A stretch of DNA of 64,000 bases from Sanghuangporus weigelae (taxonomy: Eukaryota > Basidiomycota > Agaricomycetes > Hymenochaetales > Hymenochaetaceae): NCBI GenBank assembly GCA_033182465.1, contig CP137318.1, forward strand, positions 2,356,001 through 2,420,000. The letters run 5' to 3'. Both the position numbers and the translations under genes were made by a program. Positions within the stretch are counted from its first letter, which is position 1, and each line of letters opens with the position of its first letter. This document shows, one piece after another, positions 11,686-22,666 of this stretch. The notes under the pieces are model-generated. The model ran no database searches and was not told the DNA's origin. It saw nothing but the letters and a program-made list of their open reading frames with translations.

Positions 11686-13018
11686 CGGACTGGTTGTTCT
11701 TCTACTGGGCTCATGATTCTCGTTCAAAAAACCGGGGAAAGAAACAATCTGCAACGACCTTTTGGAATGGGATCCTTACAGGATGACTGTCGATCTTGAT
11801 TCTCATTCGACTTGGATTCATTGCACCAGTCTGAGTCTTTGTTTGCATCCGTGGCGCCCTTCAGGTGCTTGACAGGCGGTCACTTGCAGCATTGGACACA
11901 GATAGATAGGTGGTGGCCTTACTCGAACAATCTCTGCAGATGCTGGTTCCTCTCGCTTAAGTCAGCCTCTTCCCGGCCATCTTCGATCATCGAGCATTGT
12001 GCCATGGACTCCGCTTCTCTTATGTTTTCTACGTGGGTTTCTCTTCTCCCTTGCCTCGGCACGTCCAATATTCGACAAACAGTTTTCTTTTTATTTCTTA
12101 TCTATTTCTCTCTCTTCATTTCCTGTCGCATCGTCATGTGTTTCTCACGACTGGCCCGATAGCATCGATACGAGTATCGTCACCTGCGACCTGGATGCCC
12201 TTTAATGGATCCTCGACCTCCCCAGAGTGGAAGATGATCGCATCTTTTTAATCGAAGACTCCATGCGAATGGCATCAATTGGTCGTTTTTTCAGGAAAAA
12301 AAATATCAAAATCAGGTCCTGTGATACCATTCCGTTTTTCAACCGCGGGACTAGTGGTCGCTCTTCTTTTAGTTCCTCAAGTGATCTTCGACGGGATCTG
12401 ATAATTTCGAGGAAACGAAGAAATTGAAGGACCCTCGGCAAGACTCTCATCCTATCCATGTGTCCGTCGTTCCTGCTCGCTCGGCTTTCTTATTATTTGT
12501 TATTATCTGCGTTTCTGTGGCTTAATTTCCCTGCTATCGAGCTCCGCTGCAGATCATTTCCTTCTATTCCTCGGAATTTGCACGAGGCCTCATTCATTCC
12601 GTTGCTGTTTACCTTGCCTTATCGGTCGAAATGGATCTCATTGCTCAAGACTTGTGTCCGTCTAACCATTTTCAATGCCATATCGAGCTCATCCTCTGTC
12701 AATGTTCGGACGGGACGTCGCTCATTACTCATTCGACCTTTCCTCCTTTTGTCCTTTAGACATTTCTTCGTGCTCTGTCTCTGTCAGGGTCGTGAACTCC
12801 TGTTGCATGTATCCACCGCTGTGCCAGTTTACAATTTCGACAGAGTGCATCTTTCGAGTTTAGTCTGGCAGCACGGGCGCTCTCAATCGAGTACAAAAAC
12901 TCGCAAAGATCTGGCTTTTCGTTCCTCGTCAACCTCGTCTCGTCTCCTGATTCCCTCTTTTTGATTCTTCTGAATCGCAAAGGAACTCAAGTCGAAACTC
13001 AGCTTGATTCGCACCGCA

Positions 13019-14118
13019 ATGAGTCAGAACCCGGACAAGTTCGTGCTATGAATGGATCCAGGCAACATGGCTTTGTTCTGAATCTTTGTTTAGCACGTTC
13101 CTTGCCCTTGGCACCATTTGCGTCGGCGTCGGACATGGCGGCTCAACGTCGATGGTCGCGTCAGTATTCAAGAGAGCTCGAGGGATGAATTCGACCACCA
13201 AGCTAACTTCTTCTCTGTCTTCAGGAGAGTATCTCTGGTCAGCTATCGGGGAACCATTGTTCTCGATGTCTACGTTCAACCAACAATGGACGTAACTGAC
13301 TACAGAACCTCTACTACCGGTATAGAGGCTAAGCACTTGCTTCCAGGTTAGTACGAACGCTTAAATCTGCCTGGGAAATTAATTCAAATCAAATTTCCAC
13401 GCGCTTTATCCCCAGATTCAGCGATGCCGTTTAATACAGTTCAATCAATAGTCGGTCAGTTTCTTCTCCATTTTTATTCATTTATTTGCGTTTATCTGTC
13501 TGATTTTTGGATTGGCTGATTTATTAGCCGAGCATATCAAAGGAAAGGTTCTCGTAGGCCATTCACTCTGGCATGACCTATCAGGTACGAATATACTCAA
13601 TCTTGGCGCATTTAGACTGTTGATCTGAAAGGTTCCCGCTTTATAAGTTCTCGGCATCCCGCACCCGGCAGTTGGTGAGTCTTTGACTTTGGATCTGCGT
13701 CCGGTGACTGAATTGAAATATATTGACTAAACTGTATTTGAAATTTAAACTTCAAAAATGTCCCGACGTACACCTCCGTTCTGCAGCTACCAGAGACGTT
13801 GCTCTTTACATGCCCTTCAGAAACGCGCTTCAATCCCCCAATCAGGTGGTCGGTTTGCAAACCTTGGTTTGGCACCTGATGCGCCGGCGCATTCAGTATG
13901 GGAAACTTGACTCTGTCAGTACTTCTTAACTTCGCTTCCGGATCAGTATTTGTCCAAACTTATATTGATATATGGGCTTCTTCTTCTTTTAGGTCGAGAA
14001 CGCTCGAGCTGCACTGGACTTGTACCGTTCCGACGCAACCAACTGGGAAAGCACAGTAGCGACCGGAAAGTGGCCTTGTGCTTTGCCCCCGAGCACTTAC
14101 TCTAGATGCTACCTGTAA
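13019..14118 (+). CDS. REX4/ISG20-like 3'-5' exonuclease homologue with degenerate catalytic motifs
   Basis: The family (REX4, ISG20, DEDDh superfamily) trims RNA 3' ends. Eight exons fit in frame: 13019-13038, 13094-13159, 13225-13346, 13416-13454, 13528-13584, 13649-13675, 13787-13914 and 13993-14118, giving 194 aa. The fold is clear: VGVGHGG, LDVYVQPTMDVTDYRTSTTGI, KVLVGHSLWHDLSVLGIPHPAVATRD and ENARAALDLYR. The catalytic residues are mostly replaced. The ExoI 'DxE' position reads G13-T-I15 (family ALDCEMVG, here ALGTICVG). In ExoIII the His position is Leu151 and the Asp is Asn156. Only the ExoII Asp99 remains. The protein is therefore probably inactive, perhaps an RNA-binding relic. The first exon is only 20 nt and is joined through a GTTCGT donor, so the N-terminus is the least certain part. 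Confidence 0.75.
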
Positions 14119-14500
14119 CTTGCTTTGTGCCTCTTGGCCATTTAGCATACAGACTTCTTGCAGTATTATAGTTTGACCCCGCATTGCAGATGCCCGCTGT
14201 ACATTGCATGTTTGTAAGTGTTCATAACAGTTATTTCTTTCGCAATTCATGTCCCCCACGCCCTTTCTTGCTCAAACCTGACTGCCGATCAATACTTCAT
14301 TGGCTCGAAATAGATGTATATAGTCATTTATGTAACTTATGCACATAATATTGTAAATACCAGATCACCGATCGTAATTATCTCATTTTGATCCATCCTG
14401 ACGTAGTGTCAACCAAACTTAAGCCCGAGGATCACTGACCAATAGATGCATTAGTTGATAGATGAGGAAGTCCACCCACTAGAAACTTTGATGGTCGGTG
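14119..14500. other. Convergent 3' intergenic region, nothing recognised
   Basis: Lies between the REX4-like stop and the carrier-gene stop on the other strand. It is AT-rich (for example around 14310-14390), as expected of 3' UTRs. No ORF with family features. Confidence 0.55.
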
Positions 14501-16073
14501 TTAGGCTCTAGTCTGGTTCCGAGACACTTTTCATGGCGAGTTCTCTGATGCACTGAGATGGTCACACTCACCTTCTCCGCGTTCATCAACTTCATGAGTC
14601 CTTCGTATACGAAGAGAGCACTGGCATTGACTGGAAATGCACGTAAAAGAATCGGTGTTAAGCCTCGAGCGAACCCTTTCAATCCATCCTCGTGATAAAT
14701 TCTTTTGGCTACAGCAGCTACGGACTGCCGGGGGAGATCAAGGGGTGCGGCCATCATCCGACTGTGTCGGATACCGGGTGTGAGATAAGAAGCCAAGACA
14801 CACGGAGAACGTATGTCAACGTACCTCTTCACGTTATCTGCTGCGATGGCCATGAACCAATAGCTGAATGAAGCGAGGCCGCCGGACATGAAAGTGGCCA
14901 ATCCGTCGTTAATCTTATTCGGTCAAGAATGAGGTCACGAGGTCGCATCTGTCGGTCAGACGTGGAACTAACCTCCAATCGTGTGCCCGACAGCTCATCG
15001 AACCCCCTCATTAGAACCTTGCGTCAGACCGAAATGAGCGATTATAAGACACGATAGAATCAATTCATTTACCTCATAAGACATAAACATCCACATGAAG
15101 TTACTGCGGAATAACAAACTCCCAGTAAGCCCTGTCCAAAGTCCTGGAAGTCCTTGCACCTGAATAATACGTCGGGCACAATGAATGGGGTTTTTGAATT
15201 CTCGGTCGCTTGCTAACCTCTCCCGCTGCAACTGTAGCTTCACTAACGTCAATTCAAACCATCAGAACCAGAACTTAAGCAACGTCCTATTGATTAATAT
15301 ACCTTTAACAAGCTCGATGGGTGTAGCTACGGGAGCACTATAGAGCATCCATGAGAAACAATTCAGATCATTTCAAAGATTGAGCTGCGTGCCTAGTCCA
15401 ACCTGCGAAGAGACCGGCAATGCCATGAGCCGTAAGTGTAAGTCTCCTTGTGTCAGATCCCGATTTGTTTTCCGTCATGCCTTGTCTGATCAAGAACAGG
15501 CGATAGTTGTGCAAAGAGCCAAGAAGTACGGAGTCAATAGCACACCAGCCAATAACAGGCGGTGATGCCCCTTTATAGAGGGCACGAATACCCTATCGCA
15601 TCATCAGAATTAATAACCTCGAGCGCCGTATATCATAAGCATGGTCTTACCTCGTTTCTAACGATTTTCGTGAGACAATCCAATGCCCCATTGTAAAGTC
15701 CAGGAGGACTGCATTGTAGGCGAGTCTTGACGGTATCAAATCTTTGATTGCAATCGGCGCGTCAGCAATCTGTTTAACAGGGAAAAGAGTTAACTTTAAT
15801 ATTAATGCGGGATTGAATCTCAAGTCCACATTATCCTACCATTGAGATAGTCATAGTATGAGTTCATACCCTTGCCCAACCGAGACCTCATAAATCCACT
15901 TTCAGTAAGATCAGAAAGATCAACCGCATGTAACATACTTTTGTCAAGCCTGGTCATTAGAACATTAAGGAAAGAACTGCTCACGACGGAAGAAGAAGAG
16001 GATACCTACCACTACCCATTCCAGCAACCACGCCTATAAATCTTAAGTGACCATCGTTCGAGACCTGGCCCAT
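14501..16073 (-). CDS. Mitochondrial carrier (SLC25) family transporter
   Basis: SLC25 proteins exchange metabolites across the mitochondrial inner membrane through six helices in three repeats. The start (ATG at 16073) leads into helix 1, RFIGVVAGMGSG. Repeat 1 has the carrier signature block FDTVKTRLQ and then YNGALDCLTKIVRNEG with LYKGASPPVIGW. Repeat 2 has KLQLQRER and ARRIIQVQGLPGLWTGL. Repeat 3 has AADNVKRRMMAAP, where the usual Pro of PxDxxK is Ala, and then FARGLTPILLRAFPVNASALFVYE. That last block resembles the carnitine/ornithine branch, but the substrate cannot be assigned. There are at least six introns. The last exon is uncertain: I used a 59-bp intron (14513-14571) ending at stop 14501; a later acceptor is possible. 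Confidence 0.8.
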
Positions 16074-16322
16074 CCGTCAGCAGCAAGCACCCACTGGCGG
16101 TCTCATTAGAGGAAGAAGGGGTGACGAATCCACAGCTTAAATCAATATATTACATAATATCGCATGCCATGACGCACGTGAGTGTACTGACACGACATGG
16201 ACACGACATCACGAATCGCACTTTGAGTCTTTGAACTTAATCCCTGCGACTGTCCTTGGTCGCGTAAATCTTTACCTCCAGTCATTATTGAGAATTACTT
16301 GTGCCCATCTTAATTACCGACC
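16074..16322. promoter_or_regulatory. Divergent promoter region between the carrier and the RING-CH gene
   Basis: About 250 bp between start codons. It contains an AT-rich patch (16141-16160, ATATATTACATAATAT-like). No other element is recognised. Confidence 0.45.
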
Positions 16323-17397
16323 ATGAATGCGGAGAATGAGGACAAGGACGAACGTCAATGTAGAATTTGCTTTGATGGTCCAGAAAGTGGTCGGCTCATT
16401 CGTCCTTGCTATTGTAGGGGATCCATTGCGGTAAGCACCTCGATTAACGAACATTTGTGGAGAGTTTGTCGTGAATGATTGGTGCTAGTATATACACGTC
16501 GAATGTTTGCAACGATGGCGTAGGGAATCGCAATCTGCTTTCTACCGATGCCCTCAATGTCACTATAAGGTACCTAACATACTCTTCGGCTTTTATTGCA
16601 AACGAGTTGACGCCTTGAAAGTACAGGACAGCTCGCACCAGGTGAGAGATCGATAACTTTTCGCGGTCGTGTTCTTGCGATTGACCGTTATTCAGTGTCC
16701 TGGGACTGGCGGAGAATCCAGGTTGTGTTCTCTTTCCATTGTTTATTATATTAATTCCTGACGATTCTATTGGTAGTTATCATCGCCTCGCTCTCAGTAT
16801 TCCTTTTCACTTGTCTTGCTTACATCGCATCTTTCACTGTGACTTTCTTCATGAGTGAGGACTATACTCCAAGAAGTACTTTCTTTTTCTTCGGTTGGAA
16901 CTGGGTAACTCCAGACGAGGTTGCGTATAATCTCATGCGGATAGTTCTTCGCATCTTACGGGATGAAGATATCATCATCGATGAAAACACTCTTCGCGCT
17001 CCTCTCCGGGCAGCGCCGACTAAACCTATCACACCTCGGAAGCTTGGCGCTTTCGCCAACTTCATTCACAGGATAATCATCGGCATCCCAGTATTAGGAG
17101 TTGCATCACTGGTTCAACTTTTTTGGTCGATGTCATTTTTGGGTCCGGTCAACCTGCTCGCAAGACGCCTAGGAAGGGGCCGGAACAGGCGAGAAAGTAG
17201 CAGAGACATCGCGACATTGATCATCCTCGGAGCGATCATCCTTGGTGCTTTAAGGTGATATCTATTATCCCTACTCAAGTCAATTCTTCGTACTTAATAT
17301 TGCATCGAGGGCACTGCGAGGCGTGTATCGTCTTACGGAGAGAGCAGTAAGGTGGGGCCTTACGAGGACGGAAGGTCTGATTCTTGAAGTCCAATGA
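16323..17397 (+). CDS. RING-CH (MARCH-type) membrane E3 ubiquitin ligase
   Basis: Membrane RING-CH proteins ubiquitinate membrane substrates. Six exons join in frame (16323-16430, 16489-16569, 16622-16641, 16696-16721, 16777-17254, 17310-17397) to give 266 aa. The N-terminus has the RING-CH C4HC3 pattern: CRIC, then PCYCRGS, HVECLQRW and CPQC. Two hydrophobic segments follow (VVIIASLSVFLFTCLAYIAS and IIIGIPVLGVASLVQLFW) plus a third, ATLIILGAIILGAL, so it is probably an ER or organellar membrane protein. The final exon adds ALRGVYRLTERAVRWGL and ends ILEVQ. The third exon is only 20 nt; it was chosen because it alone gives the linker YRTARTSVLGLAENP in frame with the first membrane segment. 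Confidence 0.8.
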
Positions 17398-17479
17398 TTA
17401 TGTATATTCACCCCGCTCGTTCTATTGTATAATAAAGATGATGATTGAAATCCAGATCGAAAGCAACTATATAGCGATA

Positions 17480-20400
17480 TCACCAGTGGCGCCGTAGTTG
17501 ACGCTTAACGTCCTCAAAGATCTCCCTCGTTTCCTTCCTGTCTGGGGCCAGCTCCCCGATATATTTCGCGATAGCACGATCCAGCAGGTCAATCGGAAGG
17601 TCGCCTCCAGCGAGGGCCGAGTGTGACTGTCGACCTTCAATCCAGTCCTTCAGCAGAATGGCAATGTCTGAGGAGACTGCTTGAATATTTTTCTGCGTGT
17701 TGAAGGGCGGAACCTATTGGCAATGTAAATTATCGAGTTAAAGCAGAGCACCGCGTCATTTGCTTACCTGCGACTCGTACATGTCGTGGAATATATCCCA
17801 AATCTCCGGATATGGAACACCACATTCTTTGAGTACCCTGGGGGCCCAGCCAGGTGCACGAACACCAATATTGCTGAGGCTGAATCGAACTAGCAACTCG
17901 GCGACAAAACCTGAGTTGGGATTAGTCAATGCGGTCATTGGTTGCGTTTGGTATACTTACGAAGAGGAAAGGCACTTTCTGAAGGAAAGAACCTCTTTCC
18001 ATGTGTAATGACAAGAGAGGAAATCCGGTCAGCTTGCTCATCGGGTGTTCCTGAGGAGCACACTGTATAAAGGTCAAAACTTCTACATCGTACAAGAGTA
18101 AAACACCTGATACGGACCTTCATCCAACATTGCGTTCCAAATCTGCCTTACTACACTCTCGTCATGATGTTCGGACACGTGCAGGATAAGTAACTTGATA
18201 GACGGAAGGTCAAAAGGTTCCGCGTAGAGTTGATACAGCTACAAGAGGAACGAGGATGAGTACACTACCACTGACTGAATTGCTGCGAAACTTACTTCCG
18301 TGACGTTGAACAGCCGTTTCTGCAAAAGTTGGATCTGCTCGCCGACGTCAGGATCGTTGATACGGGGCAGCAACTGAATAAGTAAGTCCATCTGCACTTG
18401 TGCCACTTCCAGTTGGTCCTCGAGCTCCGAAAGGAAAGTTATTGCAGTCTCATGCTTATCGTTAAGGGATACGGGATGTGATTTAGCCGTACTTACGGCG
18501 AGAGTAAGGAACTCAAGCCGCTGTTCCAATGTCAAATCGAATCTATGAAGAATTTAGCCAGATGCTTCTACGATTATTCATCGACGACTCACTCAGAAGA
18601 TCGGGCAAGTGCGGCAAGTACTTCAGCAGCTCTCAAAAATTGGCCCATTTTGACGTACAGTTGCCATAATAGCTGATATTTGTCAGCGAAAGGAGGGTCG
18701 CGAAGCAGGTGGGCTTCTAAAAATGGCGGGCGAATCTGGGAACCATGTTCATCAAATCTCGTACAAGTATTATGAAGAATGGACTTACTTGTAAAAGAGC
18801 ATCTGTCATTCCCTGCTTGACCATCCATTCGTAAAGATGTGAATGGAACACAGGATCCTCGGAGGAGAACGCAAGATCATATGCGTAATTCCGAGTTTCC
18901 TCGAAGTCTTGTCTCGACGGATTCTTTGCGCACTGCTCGCCAAATACTGACAAAGAATGTAGAATCAGGTCGTAGCATCTCCTCCGCTTCTCCAAGAGTT
19001 CTGATCGAGGATCATTTGACGGTGACCCCGAGAGCCAATAGTTGAGGCCCGAATTATCCTCATCCGTGACCATAGCACATTGTAAGGGCAACTCGACCGT
19101 CCCTTTAGGGACCGTCAGTGCTGCGTATAGAATATTAAACCAAGGTTGCCGTACCTTTAGCATAGTTTAGATGTTGATAGTCGCCACAAATTTCTCGCAG
19201 CTTCTCAAACTCTATCACTCGAGCGGCCCGTGTGAACAATCTAATCTCATCAGATAGTATGATCGATCGTGGGAGTTAATAACGACATACCGCAGGGATT
19301 CTCCCAACACAACTAATTTCTCATTGGGATCCCTAATATCCACAGCCTTGCGGACGTTTTCTTGTGCCTTGACCTAAATTAGCAACGGTCAATGTCGAGC
19401 GTCGTTGGAGTTTTCTGACCTTGTACAACATGACATCGTCGGCACTGCAGAATGAGCCGCACCGTTGCTGTAGAATTTCACTAACGGTATCGATCTTATG
19501 ATAGTCAGAATGGATTCAGTAGGAATTCTGAGAATTAAAACTAATAAACTTCTCACACTGATCTGTTGTCCAATCTGACTGTTGATAATCACATTAACAA
19601 GTGTTCTTGACACTCGTAGACCATTTTCCGAGGTAATGAGCTCCTCATAAGTCAATGTAGGTAGAATGATTTGTGTGTCTTTATCGCACTGTGCCACCAG
19701 TTCTCCGAGATGATAGTCTATCAATAGCAAGACAAATGAGATTGCCTCTACCGTTCGGCCAAGAAGAGCTTGCAGATGCGATAAAGAAGCCGCTTCCGCC
19801 TTCCACGCGTCATGTTCGACATGTTGCCGACTTCCTGTGTTCACTTGTTCACCCGGAGCAGAGCTGAAAAGCTGTGGATTATTGTCGAGCAGGTTCTTTA
19901 GAGCATAGAGGTTCCTCTGGATAGTAACCAAGGTTCTGTCTTCGAAGTTTGAGCTCAACCCGGATGGCCTACAAACATAAATATTAGTCATGATGAGCAT
20001 ACCGACAGGAAATCCGCGTACCCTGCTTTCGCAACTCTGGCTCTCCATAATGGCCGGACTAGTCGAGCAAAATATAGCGCAAGGCCTTCTCGACGACCAC
20101 TGAAGATAATATTGCCATGTGCGTCTCCGCTGTACCCTCTTTCTACCCAAATCGGCCGGTCTGCTAAATCATACAACGCCTGTTTCGCAACCCCTGCAAT
20201 GTCAGGACCTACAGTCCCTACCTCCTCGTAGAGCGAATACCTATTCCTATCGATGGCCAAGAATGTATTGCCGCTGGCAAGCGCCAAGAGCATCGCACAC
20301 GTCTGATCACGTCCAAAGCTATCGCGAAAGTCCATAATTTGCTGTAGATTGCCTTCAGCGTGGGCCTCCTCGAGTGCATCACGGAGGTAATCAAGTGCTC

Positions 20401-22351
20401 TTCTCTTGACAAGATGACTGATTCCGACATTTGACAGGATAAGAAACTCGAGCTGCGGCTGCGAGAACTGCGTCGCGAGCTCATTTGTGCTGAGAGGTTC
20501 CGGAGCAGCTGCTGGTATGGCACCAGCCGATGGCATAGCGGATTTCACCGCAGCAATAGAGCAAACAGTACCCTCAAGGTAGAGCATCGTCGCTTGCTCC
20601 GTTAAGGGTGGTCTCGTGTTCGCTGTCGAAGGACCATATCCGCCCTGAAGATAGTAGTTTTGTGCAGCTGCTTGTGGATTAGGAGGCGCCTGAGCTTGCC
20701 CTAGTGTCCCGATTTTTGAAAGATCAGGAGTTATTCCAAGAAGGAAATCCTTCCCCTCTATATCGCCTGGCTGCGATGCGACAAGTACACCGTCAGTGTA
20801 AGCCACTGAGATCAGATCCTTCACGAAACAGGCTGCAGGTGCTGGAATATTTTGGGGAACTGTCCCGTAAGGATTAAGTTGTATGTGCTGCGATCGAAGT
20901 TGCTCGTCCGGATGGAGTAAATTCATAGGAGGCAATCGAACATGCAAGAGATGCAAGTGCTTTGGATCCGTCGCGCCGTAGGGAGAACCGTAGCCATACC
21001 CACTGTATCCCGCGGGGGCAGGCGAAAAGTATAAACGGACTCCATTCTGCGACAACGCCATGAGCTGGACCCCTGCTTTCGATTCATGCTGATCGATGAC
21101 ATGCAGCGAGAGCAAATGGAGGCCCTGGGAAAGTGCTGGTGCACCAGGTGCTTTATCCTGCGCCTGTTTCAGGAGGTTTCCCAGCGTCTGTATTTTTTGC
21201 AGGCCCTTGTTAGGTTCTGGCTTCCATATTGAGATCCAGTCGTGTTCACTGAGCGAGTAGATACAATTTCGCGCTTGATCGCATACAAGGAAAATAATTC
21301 GTTCTGCGGACGTTTCAACCACAATAGGTTTGATGAGGTTAAAAGAACATACCTTCATTTTGCGGTGTTCTCAAGAGAGGAATAAAGCTAGGCATCGACG
21401 TGGCGGAGTGGTTTACTAGATGAAAACGTTTCCCAAACCAGACTTCTTTTTCTTGATAATGCAACTCATACAAACAACCATCGCCTATTCCACACATGAA
21501 GATTCTCCCGTCACTAGTACTCGTGACCGAAGTCATCGTGATGTCATCCGTGGAAACTGTTATGTCGGTCGCGTAAAGTTTGATGTCTTTATGCTTTCGG
21601 AATTCAGGACCTGTACTTGCTTGTGTCGATAGACCAAGCAAGATGACAGTCACTGGCGTGCATATAACTAAGAGGTATGTTATCTCGTCAATGAACACAT
21701 TCGTTTTCGGTTTCACCAGTGCAACGTGTACAATTGTATTTGGTTGCTCAATGAAGGAGCTCAGTTCCTGACTAAATCCACAAGAGTTGAGGCAGAACGT
21801 ATGAAGATGTGGAGAAATACGTACCCCTCAACATAGTCCCAAAGAAAGAGCTTATGGTCCATCGTAATCCAAGCGCGCTCTATTTCTGGCACTATTCCCA
21901 TACGACATTCCACTTGCGGCGCTACATCCAAATGAGCTCGGACCTATCGAGCCACAAAGAACAGACATACTTTGGAAGTGCTCCCAGAGAGCTGGTGGTA
22001 TGCCGACGTGCTTGCGCTTTTGAAAGGGAACACGAAAGTCTCCAGGAAAGACCGTATAATAAGCAGAAGATTGTCCCCCGGCTGAATACAAACCTTCAGA
22101 AGTCAACAAGGACGAGATAATTTGATGGACGTACGTATTGTAAGCATGTCTGCGAGATCTGGAATTATCTGTGCATCTTTAATAATCTGGTCCTGCACGA
22201 GGCGACCCGCCTCTTTCAGAGCAGGTAGGTCTAGCGAAGGCCTAGGTGGTGGGACTTTAACACGGGAGGTAGAAGCTTGGGTACTCGTTTGTGACGCGTC
22301 AGAAAAAGCTCCGAATGGACCAGACCTGGCAAAAGATGACGAAAGTGACAT
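17480..22351 (-). CDS. Nup155/Nup170-type inner-ring nucleoporin
   Basis: Nup155 (Nup157/170 in yeast) is a scaffold of the nuclear pore inner ring, with an N-terminal beta-propeller and a C-terminal alpha-solenoid. The ATG at 22351 begins MSLSSSFARSGPFGAF and soon reaches LVQDQIIKDAQIIPDLADML. Next come MGIVPEIERAWITMDHKLFLWDY, a hallmark of the family, and the propeller region (CDQARNCIYSLSEHDWISIWKP, LPPMNLLHPDEQLRS). The solenoid is long, including ADRPIWVERGYSGDAHGNIIFSGRREGL and ending IFEDVKRQLRRHW. There are about twelve or more short introns, so the span is an outer limit. Total size is estimated at roughly 1,300 aa, normal for the family. Head-to-head with MAD2, and only 82 bp from the stop of the convergent RING-CH gene. 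Confidence 0.93.
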
Positions 22352-22666
22352 GATCGCGAGTTCCTCCTATATCCACTCGCCGTCGCTGAGTCCTTGAGCT
22401 CTATGTCGTAGTTGAAAGGTTCAAAAACAGAAATCCTTGTCGATGTCGAATTCGAAGAAGCGAAGAGATGAAGAACGGCGGTCACGAGACTACTCTCATC
22501 ACGTGCTAGTTGAACGCGTCGCGTAGGTGAATTCAAATCCCGCTGTGGCTCAACTTTTATCGTCCCTCCTCCTTCAGAGCCATCCATTGCATTCCTCGTG
22601 TACCTTTTCATCAGCTTGCTGTGTATTCAACTTCTTTTTCTGTACCTTCTTAAGTGTACCTCAGCT
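22352..22666. promoter_or_regulatory. Divergent promoter shared by NUP155/170 and MAD2
   Basis: 315 bp separate the two start codons. A CT-rich tract (about 22600-22660) immediately precedes MAD2, typical of fungal transcription start regions. The segment also holds ACGCGTCGCG-like sequence near 22513-22523. An MCB-type (ACGCGT) cell-cycle role could be imagined but is not established. Confidence 0.45.

Larger units (their letters stand above)
10045..13018. other. Gene-poor region of about 3 kb
   Basis: No convincing protein gene was found on either strand, in contrast with the dense packing elsewhere. The right-hand third (about 11.95-12.97 kb) is rich in C and T on the plus strand, like a long fungal promoter or leader. 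It includes a 168-codon ORF (12458-12964) of hydrophobic, Leu/Ser/Arg-rich composition that looks like a by-product of that base bias. A short spliced ORF around 10330-10600 is possible but weak. No terminal repeats or target-site duplications were recognised. Confidence 0.55.

Noticed and set aside
12458-12964. A 168-codon hydrophobic ORF upstream of the REX4-like gene
   Set aside because: Its Leu/Ser/Arg/Phe-rich composition follows from the C/T-rich base bias; no family pattern or splice support.
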